Assembly: GCA_963971285.1 (NCBI GenBank)
Contig: OZ020250.1
Location: 11,268,499-11,332,498 of the forward strand
From: Astropecten irregularis
Lineage: Eukaryota; Echinodermata; Asteroidea; Paxillosida; Astropectinidae
Direction: 5' to 3'
DNA: 64,000 nucleotides
Positions 25,725 to 35,042 of the stretch are shown here, piece after piece. The position numbers were made by a program, and so were the translations under genes. Numbering within the stretch: position 1 is the stretch's first letter; each line of letters starts with the position of its first letter. The notes below the pieces were generated by a model. It was given only the letters and a program-made list of their open reading frames with translations. It was not told the DNA's origin and did not search any database.

Positions 25725-26031
25725 ACTGGATAGCATAGATATATATAAAAACTAGATGACGCACCCGTGCACAAACCAATGGGAGCTATATCCGTCATGC
25801 AGGACGCGGTCATTTTATGTAGGACAAGCGCTTATTTAGAACGATCGCGCAAACCGCGCGGTACGCGGTTCCGGCCGTTACGCGGTACGCGGTACGCAGT
25901 TATGCACCAGAAACCATAGATGACGACCCGTGTATTAACGAATGGGGGTTGCACTCATAGATATAATAAAAAAACTAGATGTCGCATTGCCTGCTCGTGG
26001 GCGCGTCTTTTTTTTTACTTTAGGCGCCATT

Positions 26032-26792
26032 TTTAAAAGGTATTTTTCGAATCCGTTTTCATGGAACGCCGTAGCTATCTTCTTTAGATTGTTTGCTTTG
26101 GTAATTCCATCATTCAATATTTGCCAAATTGTATGATGGAATTTGCGAACAGAATGACAGAATGACAAACTGAATGATGGAATTGGCAACCGGAATGACA
26201 AAACGGCAATTAAAATGATGACATTTGCGAATTTAATGATGGAATTTACCGACAAACAATCTAAGCCACCGATTATAGCTACGGCGTTCCATCATGTTTC
26301 TGGTGCATCGCGTACCGCGTAACGCGTAACGGCCGGCACTGCGTACCGCGCGGGTACGCGATCGTTGTAATAAGCGCTTGGATGTTTAGGTTCATTTTTT
26401 ACCTTCCTTCAATGGCCGCGTCCTGCATGCGCAGACATAGCTCCCATTGGTTTGTACACGGGTGCGTCATCTAGTTTTTATATATATCTATGGTTGCACT
26501 ACGAATCCGTTTTTATGGAATGCCGTTGCTATCTTTTTAGATTGTTTGCTTCGGTAATTCCATCACTCATTTTGCCAAATTGAATGATGGAATTTTCGAA
26601 CAGAATGACAGAATGATAAACTGAATGATGGAATTGCCGACTGGAATGACAAAACTGCAAATAAAATGACGAAATTGGCATATAAAAATGATGGAATTAC
26701 CGACAAAGTCTAAGCCACCGAATATAGCTACGGCGTTCCATCATGTTTCTTGGTGCATCGCGTACCGCGTAACGCGTAACGGCGCGGCTTGT
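26032..26792. repeat. Direct duplication of a ~290-bp module rich in AATGATGGAATT
   Basis: The module starting CGAATCCGTTTT and ending GGTGCATCGCGTACCGCG occurs at about 26048-26335 and again at 26504-26785. Within each copy a ~20-bp AATGATGGAATT motif recurs several times. The copies are separated by a right end of the CATAG-type element. Confidence 0.8.
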
Positions 26793-26881
26793 TATTAGCG
26801 CATGAGCGTAGTGCAACCCCCATTCGTTAATACACGGGTGCGTCATCTAGTTTTTTTTTTATTTCTATGGTTCCATCAATA

Positions 26882-27316
26882 GGCACGTTCTCACACACCA
26901 AAAAAGCGCGACTATTTGGGTCGCGATTTGCAGCGCGACCCAAATAGTCGCGCTTATTTGTGTGGGAACACAAATAATCGCGACTATTAGTGCGATTTGG
27001 AGCGCGCTCCAAATCGCACTAGTAGTGCGTCTTTTTGCAAATAGTCGCGATTATTTGCTGTGTGAACGGTGCACCAAAAAATACCGGTTTTTTATATCCC
27101 ATCATGCAAGGCGCGCGCGCGAGTTAAGCACAGGATGCATGCCAACTTCACGCTAAACATTTAGAATCGCGTACGCGCAGTTTGATAGAAATCGTACCGG
27201 TGCGATTTGGGTCGCGCTTTTTTGGCTGTGTGAACACGACAAAGAGCGCGACTATTTGGGTCGCGCTCCAAATCGCGACCCAAATAGTCGCGCTTTTTGG
27301 TGTGTGAGAACGTGCC
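26882..27316. mobile_element. 435-bp MITE rich in GCGACCCAAATAGTCGCG palindromes
   Basis: TIRs begin GGCACGTTCTCACACACC and end with the inverse, flanked by TA on both sides (26880-26881 and 27317-27318). The subterminal regions are themselves palindromes (GCGCGACTATTTGGGTCGCG and its inverse). The element interrupts a CCATCA...TGTTTCTG context seen intact at about 26288-26301. The two-base TA TSD suggests a Tc1/mariner-like mobiliser, but ambiguity of one or two bases at the ends remains. Confidence 0.82.
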
Positions 27317-27508
27317 TATTGTTTCTGATGCATAACTGCGTATCGCGTAACGCGTAACGGCCGGAACCGCGTACTGCGCGGTTTGCGCGATCGTTCTAAA
27401 TAAGCACTTGTCCTACAAAAAATGACCGCGTCCTGCATGACGGATATAGCTCCCATTGGTTTGTGCACGGGTGCGTCATCTAGTTTTTATATATATCTAT
27501 GTTATAAA

Positions 27509-27529
27509 CATTGATCTCCATAATAAATG
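27509..27529. mobile_element. 21-bp relic insert with 8-bp TSD
   Basis: CATTGATCTCCATAATAAATG is flanked by exact direct repeats GTTATAAA (27501-27508 and 27530-27537). It keeps CATTG and only AATG of the family ends, and looks like an extreme deletion derivative of the 8-bp-TSD family seen at 29513-30188. Confidence 0.65.
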
Positions 27530-27537
27530 GTTATAAA

Positions 27538-28094
27538 CAACTTATATATCTATTGTCTCGGCGCGCGCGTGGTTTAACAGTCTGAGGCTGCATGGTTCCG
27601 TGCTTGTTGAATCGCAGACACAACATGGCGGCTACATTCAAATCCATGCGATAGTGTCTCGTTAGTGGAAAGCTAGAGTTAATTACGCACCCACAATTAA
27701 TGTGTGTGTTAATTTAATACCATCAGCTTTCATGTTGTATTTACCATTTAATAGAAATAGATCGTGTGTATATATTAACAGTGTTCAATGCTCTCATACA
27801 TCAGGCATGTCCGGCTATGCGATGAATAGTATACTACCATGGCAACTATAGCAAGCAGTAGGCAACGCAGACATTATTTGAATGCCCCATGACAGTACCA
27901 CTATACACGGGTTTTATACACTTCTAAAAAAGCGCATGCGTGGTAGTGCCTCGTTTCGAAGTCGCGATCAAAACCGCCGAAGTGTAAACCCGTGTATTGT
28001 CTTCGACAATGGACGGGCTTACACTTCGGAAAGTGCGCATGAGTGGAAGTGCCTCGTTTTGAAGTTGCGATGAAAATCTAAGATGGCTGCCATG
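27538..28094. other. No gene seen; GC-skewed patches and ATGGCGGC/ATGGCTGCC words
   Basis: The stretch contains an AACATGGCGGC (about 27623) and an AAGATGGCTGCC (about 28080), and an imperfect duplication of a GTGCCTCGTTTYGAAGTYGCGAT block (27944-27970 and 28049-28073). Nothing resembling a gene is supported. Confidence 0.5.
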
Positions 28095-28102
28095 GTGTAA
28101 AC

Positions 28103-29503
28103 CATAGAGTTAGGCCGTGTCCCAATTCACTGGCTGTGGCCGCTGGCTACGGCCGTGGCTGTGGCCGCGTCTTAGGCCGTGTCCCAATTCACTGGATGTG
28201 GCCGCTGGCTACGGCCGTGGCTGTGGCCGCGTCTTCGAACTGGATTCAGCCAGTAGAATTGGGACGCGCCTTCGGCCGCGTAGACGCGCCTGTCGGGACG
28301 ATTTGAATCCATACGCGCAACTGAGGTCATGGCAAGCCAAATGCCAAATATTTCGTTAAACACTGTTTATCGGTGAAAAACAATCTTTTTCTAGATAAAA
28401 TTTGTTTATTACAGAGTTTTTCTCAAAAAGCAGTGTTTATCATGTCGGAATATAGTGTTTATTAGCGAAAAACGTATTTATCTCCAATTAATAGGGTTTA
28501 TCGAATTATTTGGCATTTGGCTTGCCATATAAAGTTGGCCCGGCCACAACGAAGTCACCTTCCCTTGTGGCTTGATATTCGTGACGTCGCGGCCACAGCC
28601 ACGGCCACAGCCAGTGAATTGGGACGCGGCAACAAGATGGCCGCGCTGCCAATAGCCGCAGCCACGGCCGCAGCCAGTGAATTGGGACACGGCCTTACAA
28701 CTGGATTCAGCCAGTAGAATTGGGACGCGCCTTCGGCCGCGTAGACGCGCCTGTCGGGACTATTTGAATCCATACGCGCAACTGAGGTCATGGCAAGCCA
28801 AATGCCAAATCCTAATTCGATAAACACTGTTTATCGGTGAAAAACAATCTTTAGGCCCTATCTAGATAAAATTTGTTTATTACAGAGTTTTTCTCAAAAA
28901 GCAGTGTTTATCATGTCGGAATATAGTGTTTCTTGGCGAAAAACGTGTTTATCTCTAATAAATAGGGTTTATCGAATTATTTGGCATTTGGCTTGCCATA
29001 TAAAGTTGGCCCGGCCACAACGAAGTCACCTTCTCTTGTGGCTTGATATTCGTGACGTCGCGGCCACAGCCACGGCCACAGCCAGTGAATTGGGACGCGG
29101 CAACAAGATGGACGCGCTGCCAATAGCCGCAGCCACGGCCGCAGCCAGTGAATTGGGACACGGCCTTAAATAAAAAACTAGAGTGCGCGCTTCGTATTCA
29201 ATGTGCGTGCTCTCGGCACTCTGGCACGGACGCGCAGCCGCCATTTTAGTTGGGGTGACTGAGCAACCGCAGTAGAGTCCAAATACTGCACCCGGATGTT
29301 ACTCGAAGAACTGCGCGTACTGTGCGTGACGCGACGTATTATTTTATGCACAGTGCTGCGCGCACGAACCGGGGTAAGAATATGTACGCACAATTTGAAA
29401 CGGGACGCGCGCGTTTTCCCTTGTTTCCTTAATGCAATGGCGCTGGCCATGGTTCGAGCAACACGCGCAGAGTGCACACTCTAGTTTTTTATTTAACTCT
29501 ATG
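28103..29503. mobile_element. TIR element (CATAGAGTTAAAT ends) with 8-bp TSD, interrupted by a MITE
   Basis: The right end reads CACTCTAGTTTTTTATTTAA then CTCTATG. The left end CATAGAGTTA (28103-28112) is separated from its continuation AATAAAAAACTAGAGTG (29169 onward) by a 1,053-bp insertion. Exact direct repeats GTGTAAAC flank the whole (28095-28102 and 29504-29511). Without the insertion the element would be about 345 bp. The ends resemble those of 25734-27501. Confidence 0.88.
28113..29165. mobile_element. PIF/Harbinger-type MITE, tandemly duplicated, TTA target site
   Basis: The ends are GGCCGTGTCCCAATTCACTGG and its inverse, flanked by TTA at 28110-28112 and 29166-29168. A three-base TWA target duplication with GGCC-type TIRs is typical of PIF/Harbinger elements. 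Removing the insert plus one TTA regenerates exactly the inverse of the host element's right end. Internally the left end is duplicated (28113 and 28175) and so is the right two-thirds (about 28230-28694 and 28698-29165), with TTA kept at each junction. The core holds a stem formed by ATGGCAAGCCAAATGCCAAA and its inverse. Confidence 0.88.
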
Positions 29504-29512
29504 GTGTAAACC

Positions 29513-30188
29513 CATTGATCTCCATTATACACTGGATAGGACACGCGTATTCTTTTTGTACAGCGCTTCCTGTAAAAACGCGCAGCCCCGTTTAGGAGGG
29601 TTGCGCATGCGCTGATGAATGCCATCATGATAGTTCACAGTAGTTATTTATAGATAAAAATAAGGCCAACTTAATACAATATCGTGGAAATGATGAGTTT
29701 TGTTTGCTCCAAATTAAAGAAATGAATCGCCACCCTACCAAATAAGTTACCGGCAAACTACAGCTTACTACGATCATTCAAAAAAAGGCAAATGAAATAA
29801 GGATTCTATAATTCTTTTCAAATAAAGTTATTTTATTCCCACACACTTAAACTTATTGTTCTGCAGACTAAAACGCTTACTTATGGAATCAAATCCCTCT
29901 TTTTGTGTCATCCGTGCACCCGGCATCCGTAGGCCTACATCCACAAACGCATAACACATCCTATAATCCATAGTAAGGTATTTCCTCCAAAAGTTTAATT
30001 TTAAACCACTCAAAAATCAGCAAAATATATTGCAAATTTATTGTCCCAACCCCCAAACTTCATTTGTTTGTGTTGCGTACGGTCTCTGCGCCGACCCGCG
30101 CTTGAAGTTTCTAAACCCTCCTGAGCAAACGCACGCGTTGCACAAGATGGCGCGTGATGTCCTATCCAGTGTATTATGGAGATCAATG
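29513..30188. mobile_element. 676-bp TIR element with 8-bp TSD (CATTGATCTCCAT family)
   Basis: TIRs of about 30 bp begin CATTGATCTCCATWATACAC and continue to GGATAGGACA. Exact 8-bp direct repeats TGTAAACC flank it (29505-29512 and 30189-30196). An 8-bp TSD is expected of hAT- or P-type mobilisers, but the terminal bases do not decide between them. No transposase is seen. It is the longest intact relative of the micro-inserts at 25694, 27509 and 36511. Confidence 0.88.
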
Positions 30189-30196
30189 TGTAAACC

Positions 30197-30580
30197 CGTG
30201 TATTCCAAATCCCACGATCGACACCGAAGCATTATGATAATACAGTACTAGTCATGTGTACGATACTGCAATTAGCATGGTACACAGAGGTCATTCGTTA
30301 CAGGTCATCCATATTCATTAGATACCGATTCAACTGGATTTTTGCGGGCGCTGATTGGTTCCTCCGGAAATCCGAAGGAAAAATAAAGAAAAAGTTAAAC
30401 AATTCATAGGAAATTCCCAAGACTGTAATGCGAGCAACTGGGTCAAATGAAGTCACGAGAGGGCGCAGTGGCACGATGGGGTCCGTTATCGAGCTTTACA
30501 GTCTTGGACCAAGACTAATCGAGTTGCGACGCGTCGCAGAGCTTTATGAAATCGGCCCCATGTTGCCGAAACTAAGACTC
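30197..30580. other. Non-coding; partial GGGGCCGATTTCATAAAGC-type end
   Basis: Around 30476-30565, GGGTCCGTTATCGAGCTTTA on the left and GAGCTTTATGAAATCGGCCC on the right form an imperfect ~90-bp inverted pair. It is a short relative of the elements at 33521-35103. Nothing else is recognised. Confidence 0.5.
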
Positions 30581-30632
30581 GATCGTGTCCAGGGAACCAG
30601 TACCCAGGAAAGGTACAATTAATGAGGGACAC

Positions 30633-30708
30633 GGGGGGGGGGGGGGGCACGATGTTTTCCGGGGGGGGGGCACGTGCCTCCCCCTGGCCCCCCCCCCCCC
30701 CCCCCCCC
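30633..30708. repeat. Homopolymer cluster G15, G10, C21
   Basis: Runs of 15 G (30633-30647), 10 G (30661-30670) and 21 C (30688-30708) lie within 76 bp at the 5' side of the retrotransposon remnant. Run lengths in such tracts are often uncertain in assemblies. Confidence 0.9.
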
Positions 30709-31164
30709 TTGGCGACGCCGTTGGTCAACAAACTCCAGACACCGGAAAAATTCCAACCTATGGCCGTGTACCAGAACGGTCTTGCGTCTCAGATGGAAAG
30801 GGATTCTGAAGATAGTGAGGTTACAAACTCAACAGCAACTTCGGGGAAAACGCAAACAACAGTGTTGGGGAAGAAAAGTCAGCCTGTTGGTCTCCAGTTG
30901 GGGATCGACAAGCACCGGCCATTGATAAAGCCAGACAGGTATACAACGGAAAGGGGGCCATGGGAGCCTTACTTAAAGCACTTCGAGCTGTGGTTGGGGA
31001 CACATCAAGCCCAACTGTCCGGATCTAGCAAAGGACGGAGCTGGGGCCAAGGTTGACGGGAGTGAACCATCGGCAGTGGCTCCGGCCCCCGAGTCAAGTC
31101 AGGAAAACTGTTAGACGCTGCTCCATTTGGCACAGGGAACAGTGGGAGATGGGGGCCTGAATAA

Positions 31165-31263
31165 GATGCGACATTAGTCATTAATGGCGTGCATGTTGAT
31201 GTACTGGTTGACACCGGGGCTACTGTGTCTTTGCTGTCAGAGGAAATGACCAAAAAGTGGTAA
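31165..31263 (+). pseudogene. Retropepsin (aspartic protease) fragment of the Ty3/Gypsy remnant
   Basis: The frame reads ATLVINGVHVDVLVDTGATV and then SLLSEEMTKKW before TAA. The hydrophobic residues followed by D-T-G-A are the retroviral-type aspartic protease active site, which processes the polyprotein as a dimer. Only the N-terminal half is in this frame. The same frame continues past the stop with plausible protease C-terminal sequence to another stop near 31420. Confidence 0.85.
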
Positions 31264-32149
31264 CGGGAGGACCAAGAGTCGGTTAATCGGACTGACACAA
31301 AGGTTCTGCTGGCAGAAAAAGCTTTGAGAGTAGCAGGGGTGGTTTTTGATGAGTTGCAGCTTGGTGGCGAGAAAGTTCGACATATCGTGGCTTCTTTTGA
31401 AAATTATGTCTTACTATAGGACTCGATTTTCGTCGGAATGAGAAACGTGTGGTCGGTGTCACACAAGTGTCTTTAGTGGGGAGGGATTGTATACTGCCTC
31501 TTGGAGAAGGTAGAGCGACAACCGAGTCGTTGTGTGACGGTTTCAAGAACTGTCGTCGTTCCTCCAAAGACAGAGATTCTTGTTCAGGGAAGCGTAGAAG
31601 GTGGTGATGTGAAGGTTCCGTGGGGATTGATAGAACCCACATTATCTCTGGCAGAGATAATCACATCATGGTTGCACATTCGGTGGTCAGAACTGGTTCC
31701 AATGTAGTCCCCTTGCGTCCTATGAACCCGAGAGATGAACACGTCACGTTTCATCAGGGAACAACAACGGCAATATTTAACGTGGTTGATTCAATGGGCC
31801 CCGAGCTCCCAACATCATTCTGATCCCCTGCAGAAGTAGAGATTGAAGCAGTTAGAATGTCTTGCGGAGGACAGAGACGGGAAATGCGATCCCTATTAAG
31901 CAGAGACACAGGCGCCTACCGCTTCACCAGAGGGAAGTTGCTGAGACAGAGATCAAATTGATTCTAACTCTGCCCCGGATCTTCAAGGAAGCGGCAACAC
32001 AGACGAAGGGACGGAATTGTCACCGCCTCGCTGAACGGGACGTACAGGAGCTTATTGATGATGAAGGAAGAGTCAAGGCGCGTCTCGTCAAGGAACGGTT
32101 CTTCCCCGAGTACAAGCCGATCAAGAGAGTCGTCATCCCGTCGCGTTAG

Positions 32150-32560
32150 ATTTGTTTAGTTAGAGTAACTAAAGTTTTATGAGTTTTCTCATAGTTTTTA
32201 TAAAAGTGATATAAAGGTTGTTGACTTTATTTGTTGTCAAAGCAAAGTTGTAGTTAACGGGGAAGCGTTCCCACGCTTCATCAAGATGAGTCAGTTGAAG
32301 TTGTGCAAGGACACTTAGAGTGAGAGGACCAATACGTTACGCTCTAACCAGAATAATTAGTACGGAATTATAATGTAAGTACAATGATTTTGAATCAGAA
32401 AGAGAATCATCGAATCAGAAGAACTGTGTCCGAGTGATATTTATTTCTTGTATTCGTTTATGTGTCGTTCGTCTGTCCTTCCTACTTAGGCGGTTGTTTT
32501 ATAATAACTCTTGCCAAACCAGACTGAAGACCTTGGCCGCTATACAAACGCGTTACAATA
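32150..32560 (+). other. Possible 3' untranslated/LTR remnant after the Gypsy element
   Basis: It follows the last pol-like stop. It is AT-rich and ends near 32556 with ACGCGTTACA, the kind of CA-ending LTR terminus seen in many Ty3/Gypsy elements. I found no matching 5' LTR in the window, so the assignment is weak. Confidence 0.3.
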
Positions 32561-33520
32561 CTAACAAAAAACAGTTAGTACTACTAGTTATACCATGGTA
32601 ACATTCATTAGTACTAACGTTAAGCCTATTATGTGGTGTGCCTACCACTAACAAGTGCACAATAATTATGGCGTCACTAGTTCATTAACTTCATGGCCCT
32701 CTCACTTATAGCTGTCAGTTTTACCACAACTAGCAGGCGGCATGACAACACAAAATTGGAGTTCCCAACGCTGCCGAAATAGGCCTAGGGTACAGTATGT
32801 GTTGTTATGTGCAGAATAATAGATAACGGCCCGGGCGGCCGGGGCCAGCCGGGGATGCACGACGCTTAGGTCTGAGCGTGCCCTTTTCCAAATCCCGACT
32901 CCGGCTTCAGGCTCCCCCTCCGCGGCTCCACGAGGCTTCGACTTCACGCGGCTTCAGTTCGACAATAGACCTATAGCCGTAGCTCTGGAAGCCCGTTTCT
33001 GTGTTGAAAATATGCATGGGATAAGATTAGTGTAATGCCTACAAGTCACAAGTATGTTCCATGGATATTTTTTTCTGTGTTGAAAACATGGGATAAGATT
33101 AGTGTAATGCCTACAAGTCACAAGTATGTTCCATGGATATTTATTTCTACCTCCATGTGTTATAAATATACAATGATGCAAATTAATTAGCCTAATTGTA
33201 TTAACCTCCGCGCACAATTTGAAAACCATTTCCATGGAAATTAGTCTATCAATTTGACAATTTACACTGAACTCGTTGCAACTTTCCCAAAATATCTTGC
33301 TGTAGTTTCCATAATTTCACTAGTTTCAGTATTTAAATTGCGCGGCAGAGGCAATCAGACTTCGAGCGGCTTTGGGTTGCTTCCATAGATATATATATTT
33401 CATAGCATAGAAGAGATAAGAAAAAAGTGCTCACCAATTGAAGGGTTGGCCAAATTTTCGACCCTTCGTCAGGGCTTTGAATGGCGTCCTGAATGCAGGA
33501 AATTCTACATTCAGGCCACC
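32561..33520. other. No gene seen; one ~70-bp tandem duplication
   Basis: About 32998-33143 holds two copies of a ~70-bp segment beginning TCTGTGTTGAAAA and containing GGGATAAGATTAGTGTAATG; they differ by a small indel near the start. The rest is unremarkable, with a GC-rich patch at 32830-32950. Confidence 0.6.
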
Positions 33521-33652
33521 ATTTCATAAAGCTCTACGACGCGTCGCAACTCGATTTGCGACGCGTCCTAGCCGCGACGCGTCGCATCTATGCGATGAGT
33601 CCATAGAGAAAGGATGCGTCTTAAGTCTGCGACGCGTCGTAAGTTTTATGAA
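33521..33652. mobile_element. ~130-bp MITE with ATTTCATAAAG ends and GCGACGCGTCGC palindromes
   Basis: The left end ATTTCATAAAGCTCTACGAC faces the inverted right end GTCGTAAGTTTTATGAAAT. Several GCGACGCGTCGC palindromes lie inside. It contains GATGAGTCCATAGAGAAAGG (33594-33613), the uninterrupted version of the site split in the neighbouring copy. Confidence 0.8.
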
Positions 33653-33694
33653 ATCGATTTCATAAAGCTCTGCGACGCGTCGCATCTATGCGTC

Positions 33695-34656
33695 CATTGA
33701 TCTGCATTAGAAAGACTGGATAGGACACTGCGCCCTCCATCTTGTAACCGCATGGGCGCTGGATCAGCGGGTTTGACAGCGCGGTTTGAAGTTGCGTTCG
33801 TCACGCGCACGTACCACACAATTTGAATTGCATGCGCATTAACACTGCCAAACCTATGGTGGCGCAGGAGGGACATCGCACATCACAAATATCTGCAAAC
33901 ATATTTGTGATGTACGACAGTCGTACATCACAAATATCTGCAAACATATTTGTGATGTACGATGTTTGCAAATATTTGTGATGTGCAAACATCGCACATC
34001 ACAAATATCTGTGCATATATTTGTGATGTACGACGAATCGCACATCACAAAAATATGCGCACATATTTGTGATGTACGATGTATCGCACATCACAAATAT
34101 GTGCGCACATATTTGTGATGTACGACGAATCGTACATCACAAATATATGCGCACATATTTGTGATGTGCGATGTATCGTACATCACAAATATGTTTGCAG
34201 ATATTTGTGATGTGCGATTCGTCGTACATCACAAATATGTGCGCATATATTTGTGATGTGCGATTCGTCGTACATCACAAATATATGCGCAGATATTTGT
34301 GATGTGCGATGTTTGCACATCACAAATATTTGCAAACATCGTACATCGTAAATATGTTTGCAGATATTTGTGATGTACGATTTTTCGTACATCACAAATA
34401 TATGCGCAGATATTTGTGATGTGCGATGTTTGCACATCACAAATATTTGCAAACATCGTACATCACAAAAATGTTTGCAGATATTTGTGATGTACGACTG
34501 TCGTACATCACAAATATGTTTGCAGATATTTGTGATGTGCGATGTCCCTCCTGCGCCACCATACAAACCCGCTCTCCAGGCTGTCCACGCGTTCTCGAAT
34601 CCGTGCAATGCATCTGCGCATGCGTGTTCTATCTGTCTCTCTAATGGAGATCAATG
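33695..34656. mobile_element. CATTG-family element (8-bp TSD type), host of the palindrome element
   Basis: It starts CATTGATCTGCATTAGAAAG followed by ACTGGATAGGACAC and ends CTAATGGAGATCAATG. Flanks read GCGTC on the left and GGTGAGTC on the right; the TSD is no longer intact. Its middle is split by the 709-bp palindromic element. Without that insert it would be about 247 bp. Confidence 0.8.
33855..34563. mobile_element. 709-bp TIR element made of ~45-bp tandem palindromes
   Basis: The ends TATGGTGGCGCAGGAGGGAC and the inverse extend as TIRs of well over 100 bp with few differences. Direct repeats CAAACC flank it (33849-33854 and 34564-34569). Inside, ACATCACAAATAT and its inverse ATATTTGTGATGT alternate about every 22 bp, giving roughly 14 hairpins joined by short linkers such as CGACGAATCG or CGATGTATCG. 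The open frames on both strands (up to 184 codons) only translate this repeat. Confidence 0.85.
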
Positions 34657-34667
34657 GGTGAGTCCAT

Positions 34668-35042
34668 GGACCTTATCGGAGATAGCCTGTTTTCCGCGCT
34701 GCGCGTGCGCGCGCAAAGGACAGTGGGTAACATTGGTTTTAAAAGTTTTACCACTCGCGTCGACACGCGTATATTCGTATAGCTGCCGGCTCGCGAAGTT
34801 TAAAGTTGTCTTTTTTCCTAGAAGAAAGCTTTACTTTGAGTTGTTATACATAACGATGCTGCACAACGGTCCATGGAATGTTAATGTCGAGTCACTTGTT
34901 CCAGCGGTGTAAAGTTGAGTACTTATTTATAGTTGAATTTTCATGTCCATACGTTTTATGCACTCAGCGCCAGCCCTAACAACCCTGCGTTTCCCAGAGT
35001 GCTTTGCGCACAGCCAGTTTTTGGCTATCTCCGATAAGGTCC
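34668..35042. mobile_element. 375-bp MITE with GGACCTTATCGGAGATAGCC ends
   Basis: Exact 20-bp TIRs lie at 34668-34687 and 35023-35042. The flanks GAGTCCAT and ATAGAGAAAGG rejoin to the intact site GAGTCCATAGAGAAAGG present at about 33597-33613, implying an AT duplication. Confidence 0.85.

Larger units (their letters stand above)
25734..27501. mobile_element. Composite TIR element with ~185-bp TIRs and CATAG ends
   Basis: The left arm (CATAGATATATATAAAAACT, then a stretch containing GATGACGCACCCGTGCAC and repeated TACGCGGTACGCGG words) is matched by the inverted right arm at about 27320-27501. Inside are further partial copies of the same ends (25916, 26453-26495 and 26812-26868), showing several nested insertions or duplications. 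I see no transposase. Confidence 0.85.
30585..32560 (+). pseudogene. Degenerate, internally deleted Ty3/Gypsy-type retrotransposon
   Basis: Three pol/gag traces lie on the plus strand in different frames. A gag-like segment has KPDRY followed by GPWEPYLKHFEL (about 30920-30990). A retropepsin has VLVDTGATVSLLS with the catalytic D at 31210-31212, ending at a TAA at 31261. A segment after the protease (31501-31800, frame changes) contains VVPPKTEILVQG, then VVPLRPMNPRDEHVTF. The start of reverse transcriptase (about 31880-31950) contains RRLPLHQREVAETEI. It then jumps to a C-terminal-like tail ending at a stop at 32147-32149. Most of RT, RNase H and integrase are missing. It is dead by stops, frameshifts and deletions. 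Confidence 0.85.

Noticed and set aside
28117-28690. Alternating GGCCGTGGCTGTGGCCGCG tract as a CpG-island promoter
   Set aside because: The GC-rich tracts are the TIRs of the Harbinger-like MITE and recur at both of its ends.
30622-31056. 144-codon frame as an intact gene
   Set aside because: Its start is translated G/C homopolymer; only the downstream gag-like part is meaningful and it is cut by a deletion.
31283-31642. Minus-strand 119-codon frame
   Set aside because: It lies antisense to recognisable protease/pol sequence and is a shadow of it.
33425-33480. CCTGACGAAGGGTCGAAAA (minus strand) as a hammerhead ribozyme
   Set aside because: The gap between CTGACGA and GAAA is too short to form stem II.
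33855-34563. Palindromic array as a CRISPR array
   Set aside because: Spacers are absent: the linkers are short and near-identical, every repeat is a palindrome, and the DNA is eukaryotic with TIRs and a direct repeat around it.
34183-34912. 141- and 184-codon frames in the palindromic element as a repetitive protein
   Set aside because: They are translations of the ACATCACAAATAT palindromes in both directions; the same words give frames on either strand and the frames run out of the element into unrelated DNA.
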